A DNA stretch of 64,000 nt from Cupriavidus sp. WKF15 (GTDB taxonomy: Bacteria > Pseudomonadota > Gammaproteobacteria > Burkholderiales > Burkholderiaceae). Shown here piece after piece: positions 25,886 through 35,018 of this stretch. The DNA is taken from NCBI RefSeq assembly GCF_029278605.1, contig NZ_CP119572.1, positions 3,100,001 through 3,164,000 on the forward strand, given 5' to 3'. The position numbers and the translations under genes were made by a program. How positions within the stretch are numbered: the first letter of the stretch is position 1; each line of letters starts with the position of its first letter. The notes below the pieces were generated by a model, which had not been told where the DNA came from, ran no database searches, and was given only the letters and a program-made list of their open reading frames with translations.

Positions 25886-27031
25886 TTATGGGATACGCCG
25901 GATTCGTGCGGCAACGCGCGGGACATGCGCGGGAATGCCCGGATTCGCACGCGCCGGCGGCGCCGCGATGGTGCCGGTCACGCGCAGCGCGTGGGGCAGC
26001 AGCGTCACGCGCGCGGGCGCCGGCGCGCCGTCGGGCGTGGCCCGCAGCCGCGCCAGCAGATGGCGCACGGCCCGGGTGCCGATGTCGGTGTTGGGCTGCA
26101 CCACGGTCGCGAGCGTCGGCTCGACCACGCTGCCGAGCGCGATGCCGTCGTAGCCGAGCACGGAGACGTCGGCCGGCACGCGCAGGCCGAGCCGGCCCAG
26201 GTCGGCGATCACGCCGATCGCCAGCAGGTCGTTGGTGCAAAAGAAGGCCGTGGGGGCGTCGTCAGCGTCCATCAGCGCGCGGATCTGCGCCGCATTGCTG
26301 GCGGTGTGCGACGGCAGGCAGAGTGCCGGGACCGGCTCCAGCCCGTGTTCGCGCATCGCGTCCTGGTAGCCCGCAAAGCGCTGGCGCGCGCGGTCCGAGG
26401 CAACAAAGGCGCCAGAGACCACGACGATGCGCCGGTGCCCAGCCGCGATCAGCGTCTCCACGCCCGCGCAGGCGCTGCCGCGGTTGTCCACGGAAACCGA
26501 ATGCCGACGGCCGCGTGCGCTGGCCTGGTTGTACGCGAGCACATACGGCACGCCCTCGCCGTCGAGTTGGTCCAGCACCGCGCTGCGTGCCGCATCGGCC
26601 ACGGTCAGCACCATGCCGTCGACGCGATGACGCAGCAGGTACTCCACGCGCTCGCGCTCGCGCGCCGGGTCGTAGCCGCTCGTCACCAGCATCAGCGAGT
26701 AGCCGGCGGCGAGCGCCGCCTCCTCGATCCCGCGCCAGCATTCCGCGAATACCGCGTTGTCCATCGTCGGCAGCATCACGCCGATCATCCGGGACTGCTG
26801 GGCGCGCAGCTTGCTGCCAAGCAGGTTCGGGCGAAAGCTCAGCTTGTGCGCCGCGTCGAGCACACGCTGTGCGGTGCTCTCCCGCACCATGCCGGGTGCG
26901 CTGAAAACGCGCGACGCGGTCGCCAGCGACACGCGCGCGGCCTGAGCCACGTCGAGCAGCGTCGCGCCGCCGCTGTCGGGCCTGGCTTCGGGCTTGGCGG
27001 GCTTGCCACCGGGGATGTGTTTTCGCGTCAC
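25886..27031 (-). CDS. LacI-family transcriptional regulator of the ABC operon
   Basis: A 381-residue LacI/GalR-type repressor. The HTH is ATLLDVAQAARVSLATASRVFSAPGMVRESTAQRVLDAAHKLSFRPN (residues about 23-70), then the hinge LLGSKLRAQQSRMIGVMLPTMDN and a periplasmic-binding-like effector domain (FFCTNDLLAIGVIADLGRLGLRVPADVSVLGYDG). The C-terminal 25 residues are an extra Pro/Arg-rich tail. It lies 43 bases upstream of the binding-protein gene, same strand, and has a perfect palindrome in its own upstream region. Confidence 0.9.
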   Translation of the reverse strand: MTRKHIPGGKPAKPEARPDSGGATLLDVAQAARVSLATASRVFSAPGMVRESTAQRVLDAAHKLSFRPNLLGSKLRAQQSRMIGVMLPTMDNAVFAECWRGIEEAALAAGYSLMLVTSGYDPARERERVEYLLRHRVDGMVLTVADAARSAVLDQLDGEGVPYVLAYNQASARGRRHSVSVDNRGSACAGVETLIAAGHRRIVVVSGAFVASDRARQRFAGYQDAMREHGLEPVPALCLPSHTASNAAQIRALMDADDAPTAFFCTNDLLAIGVIADLGRLGLRVPADVSVLGYDGIALGSVVEPTLATVVQPNTDIGTRAVRHLLARLRATPDGAPAPARVTLLPHALRVTGTIAAPPARANPGIPAHVPRVAARIRRIP

Positions 27032-27078
27032 GGCTACCTGATTCGAGCATTCCGGGCAGCCAGAGCGGCGGGGCCGGA

Positions 27079-27092
27079 TGAAAACGTTTTCA
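27079..27092. promoter_or_regulatory. LacI-type operator upstream of the LacI-family gene
   Basis: TGAAAACGTTTTCA is a perfect 14-base palindrome 48 bases upstream of the LacI-family start. The centre CG and the AAAACGTTTT core are typical LacI/GalR operators. If the regulator and the importer share this promoter, one site would control the whole set and give autoregulation. Confidence 0.75.
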
Positions 27093-27245
27093 TTGAAGGC
27101 GGAAAAAATCGGGAGTCAAGACATTCCGTCGCTGCGCCGCGTCACGCGGTCAGCCGGGAAGGCTCGGCCCCCTGCTTCGCTGCGCATTGTCGATGGCCGG
27201 AATGACAGGGCGATGACAGCGGCGTGAGTCATCCTGCCTGCGGCC

Positions 27246-27767
27246 CTACGCTAACAATGCCCGCAACTGCCGCGCCATCGCCGGAACCACATCTCGGGCG
27301 CGCCTGGCCAGGTTGACTTGCTTGGTCGTGGATGCGGTTTCAATGAGTCCCCGCTCAATCTCATAGCCCTTTCCGCTCATCCACAAGAGAACCTCCATCA
27401 TGTGCCAGAGGGAGCTGGTGCCTTCATGCGCTGGTGCCGGGAATGAATCCGGATTGGCAAGCATCAGCTTGCGCATGTTCTGGCGGGACATGCCAACGGC
27501 ATCGGCGATATCGGTGAGTCCCACCAGATCGGGAGCGGCTTCGATCAGCGTGGCAGATGGCATTGCGCGCCTGGCATCGGCAAGGGCGCTCATGATGGCA
27601 GCGCTGGCGGATTCAGCTTCGCGGTCGAAGGCGAGCGCGATCCGGCCGGCCACGCCCGTTCCTACGATCGCGTCGTCACATCCGGCTTCATAGAGCCGCT
27701 CGACCAGCGTGTCGGGATCGCTGTCGTCCTGCGACAGTTGGTATCTGAGGGTGAATGCATACTCCAT
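27246..27767 (-). CDS. HTH DNA-binding protein, HicB-like antitoxin candidate
   Basis: A 173-residue protein starting at 27767, two bases after the stop of the HicA-like gene. The N-terminal half (YAFTLRYQLSQDDSDPDTLVERLYEAGCDDAIVG and RIALAFDREAESASAAIMSAL) is a compact alpha/beta domain. Residues about 82-103 form a clear HTH (VGLTDIADAVGMSRQNMRKLM), followed by a WHMMEVLLWM helix. The arrangement of an alpha/beta domain plus C-terminal DNA-binding domain, encoded second after a small toxin-like gene, parallels HicB. The antitoxin role is inferred from this and from the palindrome at the promoter. Confidence 0.6.
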   Translation of the reverse strand: MEYAFTLRYQLSQDDSDPDTLVERLYEAGCDDAIVGTGVAGRIALAFDREAESASAAIMSALADARRAMPSATLIEAAPDLVGLTDIADAVGMSRQNMRKLMLANPDSFPAPAHEGTSSLWHMMEVLLWMSGKGYEIERGLIETASTTKQVNLARRARDVVPAMARQLRALLA

Positions 27768-27769
27768 GG

Positions 27770-28057
27770 CTAGGTCCTCTTAAGCAGCTTAAGCGGTATT
27801 GCTTCCTCGTACCGATACGAGCAGTGGTCCACGATCCGCCTGACCCTGTCAGCGTGGTTGAACGGACTCTTCGGCGTGCTATAGATGCTGAAGACACAGA
27901 ACTCGCCGCCGCGGCATCCCTTATCGTTGGGCTGGCAGTAGATGCGGCCCCATGCATGTCCGTTTCCCTTCGCCTTTTCGACGCGCCAGCCCTGCGACTC
28001 GGCGTACCTTAGCGCTTCTTCGACTTCCTTCTTCGGGTGTTTGGCACGGACGACCAT
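27770..28057 (-). CDS. HicA-like small protein, toxin candidate
   Basis: A 95-residue basic protein, start at 28057 with GGAG eight bases upstream. It reads KKEVEEALRYAESQGWRVEKAKGNGHAWGRIYC: a helix, then a strand with Gly-Trp, then GxxGH, with His34 where HicA mRNA interferases carry their catalytic His in a GSH motif. The remainder has several Cys (CQPNDKGCRGGEFC) and a helix RVRRIVDHC, longer than canonical HicA (about 60-80 residues). It is encoded first in a two-gene unit with an HTH protein. Ribonuclease activity is inferred. Confidence 0.55.
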   Translation of the reverse strand: MVVRAKHPKKEVEEALRYAESQGWRVEKAKGNGHAWGRIYCQPNDKGCRGGEFCVFSIYSTPKSPFNHADRVRRIVDHCSYRYEEAIPLKLLKRT

Positions 28058-28086
28058 CTATATCTCCGAGGCTAGATAAGCAATCG

Positions 28087-28108
28087 TAGGTTGTCAAGTG
28101 ACAACCTA
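28087..28108. promoter_or_regulatory. 22-bp palindrome upstream of the HicA/HicB-like pair
   Basis: Perfect arms TAGGTTGTCA (28087-28096) and TGACAACCTA (28099-28108) flank a two-base centre. The site lies 30 bases upstream of the toxin-like start. On the minus strand it contains TTGTCA and TTGACA, either of which could be a -35 box ahead of TTATCT. It is the expected place for autorepression by the HTH partner. Confidence 0.75.
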
Positions 28109-28344
28109 GAATTAAGCAAAATCCGGGTGCATCGGAAAAGTGTCGTGCCATGGAGGTAAGGCCGCGTTGAGACGACTCTGGAATCGGCGATTCGGCCGGC
28201 GAGTCGTCCTCGCCGCCGAGTTCCCTGTACCGAGCCTCCCGCCGGCTCCGTAGGCGAAGGTCCCTGGCATTCGGACACAGTCCTTACTCACAATAACGGG
28301 CAGACATACGGCAGTGACCGTACGCCTACCTCCAGCCTGCGCAA

Positions 28345-29241
28345 CTACAAAGCATTCACGTGTCGCGAATCCAAGGTTTCACACGCAATCGCCAATTGCT
28401 CAGCTAGCGCGGTCGAAGCCGACGTCATTGGCAATCGCAGTTCATCAGACAGCCAGCCATGCCTGGCCAGCAGTGTCTTGATCGGACCTGGATTAGGTTC
28501 CGCAAACACGAGCCGAATCAGCGGCATCAGGGCATGGAAAAGATGGCGGGCAACGCTCAGGCGCTGGTCAGCCACCGCGCGCCACAACGCCGAGAAGAGA
28601 TCAGGCCGAATGTGCGCTGATGCAACGATCGCGCCCTGGCCGCCCATGCACAGCGTGGCAAGCAGTTCGTGATCCTCTCCCGCGAGGACGGCCAGGCGGC
28701 CATCGGCGATTAGCGCCTGTGTGGTTTCAGCATTCCCGCCGCAGTCCTTGATACCCCGGATATTGCCGTGGTTCGCCAACGCAAGCAGCGTTTCAGCGCT
28801 CAGCGTCACACCGGTCCGGTAGGGAATGTCATACAGCACCAGTGGTGCGCGGGATCTGTCGGCCAGCTCGCGAAAATATGCCTTCAATCCTTCCTGCGAC
28901 GGTCTGATGTAGTACGGCGCAGGCGCCAGGACCCCCGCCAGCGGACGTTCGCCAATCCTGTCCAGACGGCCCAGCACATGCCGGAGATTATTGCCGGCCA
29001 GGCCCATCATGACCGGCAACTCCCCCGCCTCGGCCAGCACGGTATCCAGCACCGCCAGCTGTTCCGCCTCATCGAGCGCGGCGGCTTCGCCGGTGCTGCC
29101 GCACACCACTAATCCCGCCAGGCCACTGCAGCGGTAATAAGCCACTAGCCGCCGCAGTGCGACGTAATCCACCTCATCGTTGCGAAAAGGGGTGACCAGG
29201 GGTAGCCAGATACCACGATAGAGATGTTCCACTTCTTGCAT
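28345..29241 (-). CDS. Dihydrodipicolinate synthase (DapA) family lyase
   Basis: A 298-residue class I aldolase-fold enzyme. Signatures are GIWLPLVTPFRNDEVDYVALRRLV, VVCGSTGEAAALDEAEQLAVLD, the Tyr in LVLYDIPYRTG and the Schiff-base Lys in NIRGIKDCGGN. The family includes DapA, N-acetylneuraminate lyase and keto-deoxy sugar-acid aldolases or dehydratases. The genome location, without lysine genes, suggests a catabolic member rather than the biosynthetic DapA. It is a single gene with a hairpin about 110 bases upstream. Confidence 0.82.
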   Translation of the reverse strand: MQEVEHLYRGIWLPLVTPFRNDEVDYVALRRLVAYYRCSGLAGLVVCGSTGEAAALDEAEQLAVLDTVLAEAGELPVMMGLAGNNLRHVLGRLDRIGERPLAGVLAPAPYYIRPSQEGLKAYFRELADRSRAPLVLYDIPYRTGVTLSAETLLALANHGNIRGIKDCGGNAETTQALIADGRLAVLAGEDHELLATLCMGGQGAIVASAHIRPDLFSALWRAVADQRLSVARHLFHALMPLIRLVFAEPNPGPIKTLLARHGWLSDELRLPMTSASTALAEQLAIACETLDSRHVNAL

Positions 29242-29681
29242 TGCATGCTCCGGATCGACCGATTCGGAAACCGCGCAGGCAAGCGACGGAGCAAGAGGCG
29301 CTCAAGACAGTAAGGGGGAAACTGGCAGACCGTCTTCTACACTGATGCTGTTCCGTCGCTCAACTGACGGAACAGCGCGCTCCGGTCAGGTGAGCGACTG
29401 TTTTTTGGATTTGGCGCGCGCGCCCCATTGCGGTTGGTTCGCAGTGAGGAGAGAGAGGGAGGCAGGGCAGCGGCTCATGATTGCGCCAATCTATCTGCTT
29501 CTCCGCAATCTCGTCAAGCGCGGCTTTGAAGGCGTTTCATTATCCAATACACGATCGTCGGACAAGACGATATTGCGCCATGGTCTGGCCCGCGCCACAG
29601 ATTGAAGTTCGGACGCCGGAGCCAGCAAGAGATCGGGTGTCGCGGACCGGCGCCGCGCACGGTCGCGCGACACCAGTTGCT
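29242..29681. other. Intergenic region with an 11-bp hairpin
   Basis: This 440-base gap holds a perfect inverted repeat, GCTGTTCCGTC (29347-29357) and GACGGAACAGC (29366-29376), with an eight-base loop. No U-run follows on either strand, so it is not a classic terminator; an operator upstream of the DapA-family gene is more likely. I see no convincing coding sequence. Confidence 0.5.
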
Positions 29682-30314
29682 TCAGAGCAGTTTGCATGCC
29701 TCGTCGAAATCCAGGCGGGGGCTGCGCGGAAACAGCTTGGCAGGGTCGCCATAGCCCAGATTGCACAGGAGGTTCGATTTCACATGGCTGTCCGGGAAAT
29801 ATTCGAGCTGGAAGGCATTCTCCTTCGGGTCCGCGGGAAAGAATTCATGATCGACCTTGGCATTGTCAAAGCCGGACATCGGCCCGCAGTCGAGCCCCAG
29901 CGAGCGGGCCGCAATCATGAAGTACGCGCCCTGCAGGGAACTGTTCCGCCTCGCGGTGGTGAGCGCGAGTTCCGGCGTGTCGGTGAACCATGAGCGTGCG
30001 TCCGCATGCGGAAACAGCTTGGGTAGAAGCTCGTAGAACTTGATGTCATAGGCGATGATGGCCGTGACCGGCGCGGCCATGGTCTTTTCTGCGTTGCCCG
30101 GTGCCAGCGCGGGCAACAGGCGCTGCTTGGCCTCAGGGGTACGCAGGAACAGAATGCGCGCGGGACAGCAGTTGGCGCTGGTCGGCCCCCATTTCATCAG
30201 GTCATAGAGTTGCCGCAGGGTCTCGTCGCTCACGGGCTTGTTCAGCCACGCGCTGTGCGTGCGAGCCTCGCGAAAGATCAGATCCATGCCTTCTTCACTC
30301 AATCGCTTGTCCAC
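29682..30314 (-). CDS. RutE/HadB-like nitroreductase-family protein (malonic semialdehyde reductase type)
   Basis: A 210-residue FMN-dependent nitroreductase-fold protein. The start is a GTG at 30314 preceded by AAGGAGACAACC, a strong site that decides it. Motifs are [94 protein letters not shown] and [26 protein letters not shown], which together match the RutE subgroup. RutE reduces malonic semialdehyde in pyrimidine breakdown. No other rut genes lie nearby, so the substrate here is open. Confidence 0.82.
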   Translation of the reverse strand: MDKRLSEEGMDLIFREARTHSAWLNKPVSDETLRQLYDLMKWGPTSANCCPARILFLRTPEAKQRLLPALAPGNAEKTMAAPVTAIIAYDIKFYELLPKLFPHADARSWFTDTPELALTTARRNSSLQGAYFMIAARSLGLDCGPMSGFDNAKVDHEFFPADPKENAFQLEYFPDSHVKSNLLCNLGYGDPAKLFPRSPRLDFDEACKLL

Positions 30315-30601
30315 GGTTGTCTCCTTGAAATGAGATGGAACCACGCGGCTGCCCGGCCGGATCGCCGCTTCTGTCCAGCATAGGTAACGCCGCGCGCCGC
30401 CGCGATGTCGCGCGGCCGGATTCTGCATAGATCCGAAGAACTTGCGGTATGCGCCGGCAAACGCAGGGCTCCGGTATCTGAAGCGCCACTCCGGGGAAAA
30501 AGGCGCCGCGACACCGTCAGTTGGCGATTGCCGGCCCTGATATGCAGGGCGATACTGGCGAACAGTTGGCGTCCCTGTGCCACGACAGACTGGGGGAGCA
30601 A

Positions 30602-31774
30602 ATGGGCGAGAACGCAAAAGCACCAGGCGCCAGCTCCGCGCATGCTGGAACGTCGTTCGCGGAGCTACCGGGCCAGGTCGTGCTGGTACTGCAAGGCGGT
30701 GGCGCACTCGGCGCCTACCAGGTGGGCGTCTATCAGTCCCTGCATGAGGCGGGTCTCGAGCCGGAATGGGTGATCGGCACCTCGATCGGGGCGATCAACG
30801 GGGCCATCATCGCCGGCAATCCGCCTGAGCAGCGGCTCTCCCGGCTCAAGCAATTCTGGGACGGCGTTGCCTATCGAGGCACTGCCGAAGGGAGCGGCGG
30901 CTTTCGACAGATCGAGGACTGGCTGCGGGTGCTGTCGGTCACAACCCGGGGCATTCCCTCGTTCTTCACCCCGAGCCCCGATGCCTGGTGGCTGGGCGTA
31001 CGCGCCACTGTCGGCCTCGCCAGGGCGGCGTTCTACTCGACTTCGCCGCTGCGCGCGACCCTGGCCAGGCTGGTCGACTTCGACTACCTGAATGCCGGGC
31101 AGACAAGGCTGACGGTCGGCACGGTCAGTGTCCGGAGCGGCCGCATGCGCTACTTCACCAACCGCGACACGCCGCTGAATATTGATCACGTGATGGCCTC
31201 GGCGGCGTTCCCTCCTGGCTTCCCTTCCGTACAGGTCGAGGGCGAGCCCTACTGGGACGGCGGCATCTATTCGAACACGCCGCTGGAAGCGATTCTCGAT
31301 GACCGCCCGCGCCGCAGCTCGCTGATCTTCGCCGTGCAGCTTTGGCCCGCCAGCGGCCCGGAGCCCGATTCGATCTGGCAGGTAATGAGCCGGCTGCGGG
31401 ATATCCAGTATTCCAGCCGGGCGGAATCCCATCTGGAGCGGCAGCGGCAGATCCACCGCCTGCGGCATGTGATCCGCGAACTGGGCAAGCACATCCCCGA
31501 AAGCGAACGCGTGCAGGCCGACGTGCAGGAACTGCTCGGCTGGGGATGCGGGACGACCATGCATGTAGTCGAGCTCGACGCGCCGCAACTCGACGGCAAC
31601 GACATTCACCGCGATATCGACTTCTCCACTTGCGGGATCGAGCGCCGCTGGATGGCCGGGTACAAGGACACGCAACGCGCACTGGAGCGTGCCCCATGGC
31701 GCGAGCCGCTGGATCCGATAGAAGGGATTGCAGTGCATCGGGTCGGCACGGAGATGCCGGGTGGGTGCGGATGA
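30602..31774 (+). CDS. Patatin-like phospholipase with DUF3734-type C-terminus
   Basis: A 390-residue lipid acyl hydrolase. I chose the ATG at 30602, preceded by GGGGGAG, over one 81 bases upstream. The patatin domain has the glycine-rich oxyanion loop [10 protein letters not shown] (residues 31-40), the nucleophile motif GTSIG with Ser61, and the catalytic Asp in [11 protein letters not shown]. The C-terminal 150 residues ([41 protein letters not shown]) resemble DUF3734, common in beta-proteobacterial patatins. No signal peptide is seen. It may act on membrane phospholipid or on polyhydroxyalkanoate-associated lipid. Confidence 0.88.
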   Translation: MGENAKAPGASSAHAGTSFAELPGQVVLVLQGGGALGAYQVGVYQSLHEAGLEPEWVIGTSIGAINGAIIAGNPPEQRLSRLKQFWDGVAYRGTAEGSGGFRQIEDWLRVLSVTTRGIPSFFTPSPDAWWLGVRATVGLARAAFYSTSPLRATLARLVDFDYLNAGQTRLTVGTVSVRSGRMRYFTNRDTPLNIDHVMASAAFPPGFPSVQVEGEPYWDGGIYSNTPLEAILDDRPRRSSLIFAVQLWPASGPEPDSIWQVMSRLRDIQYSSRAESHLERQRQIHRLRHVIRELGKHIPESERVQADVQELLGWGCGTTMHVVELDAPQLDGNDIHRDIDFSTCGIERRWMAGYKDTQRALERAPWREPLDPIEGIAVHRVGTEMPGGCG

Positions 31775-31818
31775 AGCGCCTTCCCGGAGGGCTTAGCGCC
31801 TGAAGGAATCGGATTGAA

Positions 31819-33366
31819 TCACGCAGCCACCATCCCCTGCCCGCCAAGCCGGAACACCGCCACCGCCTCGCGCAGCGCCCTCGCCTGCTCTGCCATCGAC
31901 TGCGTAGCCGCCGATGCCTCTTCGACGAGCGCGGCATTCTGCTGGGTGACCTGATCGAGCTGACCAACGGCCATATTGACCTGTTCGATGCCGTTGCTCT
32001 GCTCGCCGGACGCCGCGGCCATTTCATTCACAAAGCGGGACACCTGCGCCATCGCGGCAGTCATCTCTTCGATGGTGCCGCCGGCGTTGCCGACCAGCGC
32101 ATGGCCGGCTGCGACCCGCTCGACCGCCACTTCGATCAGCACCTTGATCTCGCGCGAGGCCACCGCGCTGCGCTGCGCGAGCGTGCGGACTTCATTCGCA
32201 ACCACGGCGAAGCCGCGTCCCTGCTCGCCGGCGCGCGCCGCCTCGACGGCCGCGTTCAACGCCAGAAGATTGGTCTGGACGGCAATGCCTTCGATTACGC
32301 CAACGATGTCGGCCACCTTCGCCGAGCGGTCTGCGATCTCCTGCATGGTGGTGACGACGTCGCCCATCATGTCGGCGCTGCGCCGGGCGATGTCGCGGGC
32401 AACGGTGGTCTGGTGGGATGCCTGTTCGACATTCTCCGCGTTGGTGCGCACGGTAGCGGTCAGCTCGTCCATGCTGGCAGCGGTCTGCTCGAGCGAAGCG
32501 GCCTGCTGCTCGGTGCGGGCCGAGAGGTCGAAATTGCCGTTCGCGATCTGGCTGCTGGCCGCAGCCACCCCTTCCGCATTGCGGCGGACCAGGCCAACGA
32601 CCTCGGACAGGCTGTGCTGCATGTCGTGCAGCGCGTGCATCAGCGCCGCGATCTCGTCCTTGCCGCGCGTGTCGATCCGTGTCGACAGGTCGCCCTTTGC
32701 CACGGTCTGGGCGACATTGAGCGCACGCGACAGCGGCCTGGTCAGCGTGCGGCTGAACAACATCGCGCCGGCCAGCCCGCAGACGAACGCCGCGAACATC
32801 AGGACGTAGCTGAGCGTGGCAGCGCGGCTCGCCGCTGCCGCCGTCTGCGCGGACACGGCCGCGGTATCCGCGGCGATCAGGCGCGCGGCTTCCTCCAGCA
32901 GGCGCGCTGGCTCCCGGTCGACGCCCGCGACAACCCGGTCGCCTGCGGTCGGGTCGAAATCGGCCGCCTTGAACGCCTCGAAACCGCGACGATACCCCGC
33001 GCCCATCGCTTCGTGCGCACGGTTGAACTGCGTGACCAGTTCCCTGGATTTACCCTCGGCAAGCCGCTTGCCCAGCAGCGCGCCACGTTCGCGGACTGCC
33101 TTCTCACGGGCGGCGAATGCGGACCAGTGCTTCTCCAGCCTGGCCGCATCGTGTCCGCGCAGAATCGTGTTCTTCCACTCCTGGACCTGCTCCTTGAAGT
33201 CGACGAGCATCGCGGTGACGAGGCGCTCTTCTTCGACTCGCTGCAGCACCACGTTGTTGTATTCGTCGATAGAGCTGTTCAGGGTGCTGAGGCCGTATAG
33301 CGCGCCGGCGAACATGACGAGGAGGGCTGCGGCGAAGGCTAGCGGGAGTTTGACTGCGATTTTCAT
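31819..33366 (-). CDS. Methyl-accepting chemotaxis protein
   Basis: A 515-residue chemoreceptor, start at 33366. A membrane span ([23 protein letters not shown]) is followed by a periplasmic four-helix-type domain to about residue 185, a second span ([20 protein letters not shown]), a HAMP domain ([27 protein letters not shown]) and the signalling domain. The hairpin tip is [45 protein letters not shown]. No CheR-tethering pentapeptide is seen at the C-terminus. No other chemotaxis gene is nearby, so it works with a remote array. The ligand is unknown. Confidence 0.92.
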   Translation of the reverse strand: MKIAVKLPLAFAAALLVMFAGALYGLSTLNSSIDEYNNVVLQRVEEERLVTAMLVDFKEQVQEWKNTILRGHDAARLEKHWSAFAAREKAVRERGALLGKRLAEGKSRELVTQFNRAHEAMGAGYRRGFEAFKAADFDPTAGDRVVAGVDREPARLLEEAARLIAADTAAVSAQTAAAASRAATLSYVLMFAAFVCGLAGAMLFSRTLTRPLSRALNVAQTVAKGDLSTRIDTRGKDEIAALMHALHDMQHSLSEVVGLVRRNAEGVAAASSQIANGNFDLSARTEQQAASLEQTAASMDELTATVRTNAENVEQASHQTTVARDIARRSADMMGDVVTTMQEIADRSAKVADIVGVIEGIAVQTNLLALNAAVEAARAGEQGRGFAVVANEVRTLAQRSAVASREIKVLIEVAVERVAAGHALVGNAGGTIEEMTAAMAQVSRFVNEMAAASGEQSNGIEQVNMAVGQLDQVTQQNAALVEEASAATQSMAEQARALREAVAVFRLGGQGMVAA

Positions 33367-33761
33367 TGCCGGGGTTTTTGATGTAGGGGCGGGATGCCGG
33401 GGGTACTGGCTGGGTACGGCAGGCGTCTTAACGGCATGGGGCGGCGTAAGTTGAGAAACTGCCCGTGGCATCACTTTGACGCTCCCCCCTTCCGGGCCAC
33501 AAGTGCCGCGATGCAGTCGAAGCCGCACTCCCTCGTCACTCTGATGGGGTATCCGGCGCATGTGCCGCGTGATCCGTGGGGGGAGTTTGTACCGCTTTGT
33601 ATCGCTCTGCGGCGATGACACTCACTCCGACAAATAGGGCTCGCGCGCTTTACAGGCGAGATACATCGGTTTCCTTTAATGCTTTCCAAGGCCGGGCGGC
33701 GAGTTGCAACGAAGCGGTCTCCGCCGGACCTCAAACCTACTTATTGCCAAAGGAATCGATC
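33367..33761. other. Intergenic promoter region between divergent genes
   Basis: About 395 bases between the divergent chemoreceptor gene and the DGAR-repeat protein gene. No sigma-28-type flagellar promoter was recognised upstream of the chemoreceptor. The plus-strand gene has an AAAGGAA ribosome site at 33749-33755. No further gene is supported. Confidence 0.35.
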
Positions 33762-34082
33762 ATGACTACCAACATCACCAAGCGCTTTGTTCTCGCTATC
33801 GCCCTGGTTGCCGCTGCCGCCGGTGCACAAGCCGCCGGCCTTTCGCACGTTGGCGCACGCGACCCGTTCACCGATGGTGCCCGTTCGGTCAGCGATGCAC
33901 GTGACCCGTACACCGAAGGGGCCCGTTCGGTGCAGGAGCCGCGCAGCCCGTATGTCGACGGTGCGCGCAATGTGGATCCGTATTACGACGGCGCCCGCTT
34001 TGTGGCTGGGCTGGACCAGAAGTGGCCTTCGGACGCTCCTGCTCGCAATGTCGATCTCTATCTTGATGGTGCTCTGGCGTAA
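33762..34082 (+). CDS. Secreted DGAR-repeat protein (106 aa)
   Basis: A 106-residue exported protein, start at 33762 with AAAGGAATCG upstream. A signal peptide (FVLAIALVAAAAGAQA) is followed by about five imperfect repeats: RDPFTDGARSV, RDPYTEGARSV, RSPYVDGARNV, DPYYDGARFV and VDLYLDGALA. The unit is roughly (R)DPYxDGARxV with 11-15 residue spacing. Aromatic, acidic and Arg residues at fixed positions suggest a ligand- or metal-binding or surface-adhesive solenoid, but no family or function is recognised. Confidence 0.7.
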   Translation: MTTNITKRFVLAIALVAAAAGAQAAGLSHVGARDPFTDGARSVSDARDPYTEGARSVQEPRSPYVDGARNVDPYYDGARFVAGLDQKWPSDAPARNVDLYLDGALA

Positions 34083-34940
34083 CGCCTTGCTCCGTTCAGA
34101 TGCGCGACAAGCGAGGGCGGCTGGCTACATACCTGCGCTCAGCCGCCGTCCAATGCTATATCGGCAGCCATATTCAGGGCACAGCAGGAGTGGGCGGCGA
34201 CTCGGGGCATCGCCTTTGACGCACGCGGTTATGTCCCCGATTTGGACCTGAATCTGATGCGGCCACTCTCGCCAGCAACATTGGCAGCGTTTGCAAATGG
34301 CGACGGTGGCGAACTACTTGAGCGTGGGGACAAGCCAGCAAAGATGCGAGCCCTGCATTCGTCCTCCGCGCTGGCCGCGAACATCTTCGATTTCTGGACC
34401 GATTGCGCCGATGCCACGCCTTTGATGAAAGCGCTGGCGCTGCCCTCCTGCCCGACCGCAGCGCTATTCGAATCCAAACTGCCCACCGGGGTCGACAGCC
34501 ACGCCAATCTGGATGTGTGCTTGCCACTGGCGAACGGCATCATGGCTGGCGTGGAGAGCAGGTTCACGGAATGGCTACGCGGCAAGGCAACGCAGTTGGG
34601 CGAGGCGTTCAGGCCGCCATACCTTGCAAAGGGACGCAGCCGTTGGGAGGAAGTCGGACTGCCCCGAGCGCAGTCCCTTGCGCAAGCCCTGCAAGCAGGG
34701 CGCGAAGCGTTTCGGCACATTGGCGCGCCGCAGTTGCTTAAGCATGCGCTTGCGCTCGCCCGTCAATACGACGACCGTTGGGTACTGCGGTATGTGTACT
34801 TCGATTGGCCGGGACCAAATGGGGAACGTCATCGGGACGGTCGCCTTCCACCGCTAGGCTGGCATTGCATCGCCGCTGTGCAGCGCAGCATTCACCCACC
34901 ACAAAAGTCCACTTCAGGAAATAAGAATTGCCGCATTTAG
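34083..34940 (+). pseudogene. Probable start-less PGN_0703-like endonuclease-related gene
   Basis: A reading frame open from the codon after the upstream stop (34080-34082) to 34940 has no ATG, GTG or CTG; the first usable start is a TTG at 34242. Yet protein-like sequence begins before it (AQQEWAATRGIAFDARGYVPDLDLNL, from about 34179). The centre (PAKMRALHSSSALAANIFDFW and SHANLDVCLPLANGIMAGVESRFTEWL) resembles PGN_0703-type PD-(D/E)XK nucleases, with the ESRFTEW motif as the likely active-site strand. After YVYFDWPG the sequence turns to low-complexity text ending KSTSGNKNCRI, suggesting C-terminal decay. It may be a remnant of a defence gene; an intact TTG-started form cannot be excluded. 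Confidence 0.5.
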
Positions 34941-35018
34941 CGGCGTCTCCCATCGTACGTGCAACGCACCTTTCGCTGGCGATTTCTCGCGTGCCGGCAA
35001 ATCAAGATGGAGACAATG

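Noticed and set aside
28345..29241. Calling this gene dapA for lysine synthesis
   Set aside because: The family fold is clear but the isolated context, without lysine genes, favours a catabolic aldolase or dehydratase.
29345..29605. An 86-codon plus-strand frame downstream of the DapA-family promoter
   Set aside because: It begins inside the hairpin, lacks a ribosome site and has no protein-like pattern.
29682..30314. Naming the nitroreductase rutE
   Set aside because: The subgroup matches, but no rutA-D, rutF or rutG gene is nearby, so a pyrimidine pathway role is not supported.
30665..31738. A 357-codon frame antisense to the patatin gene
   Set aside because: It is a shadow of a gene with clear patatin motifs, with no recognisable domain of its own.
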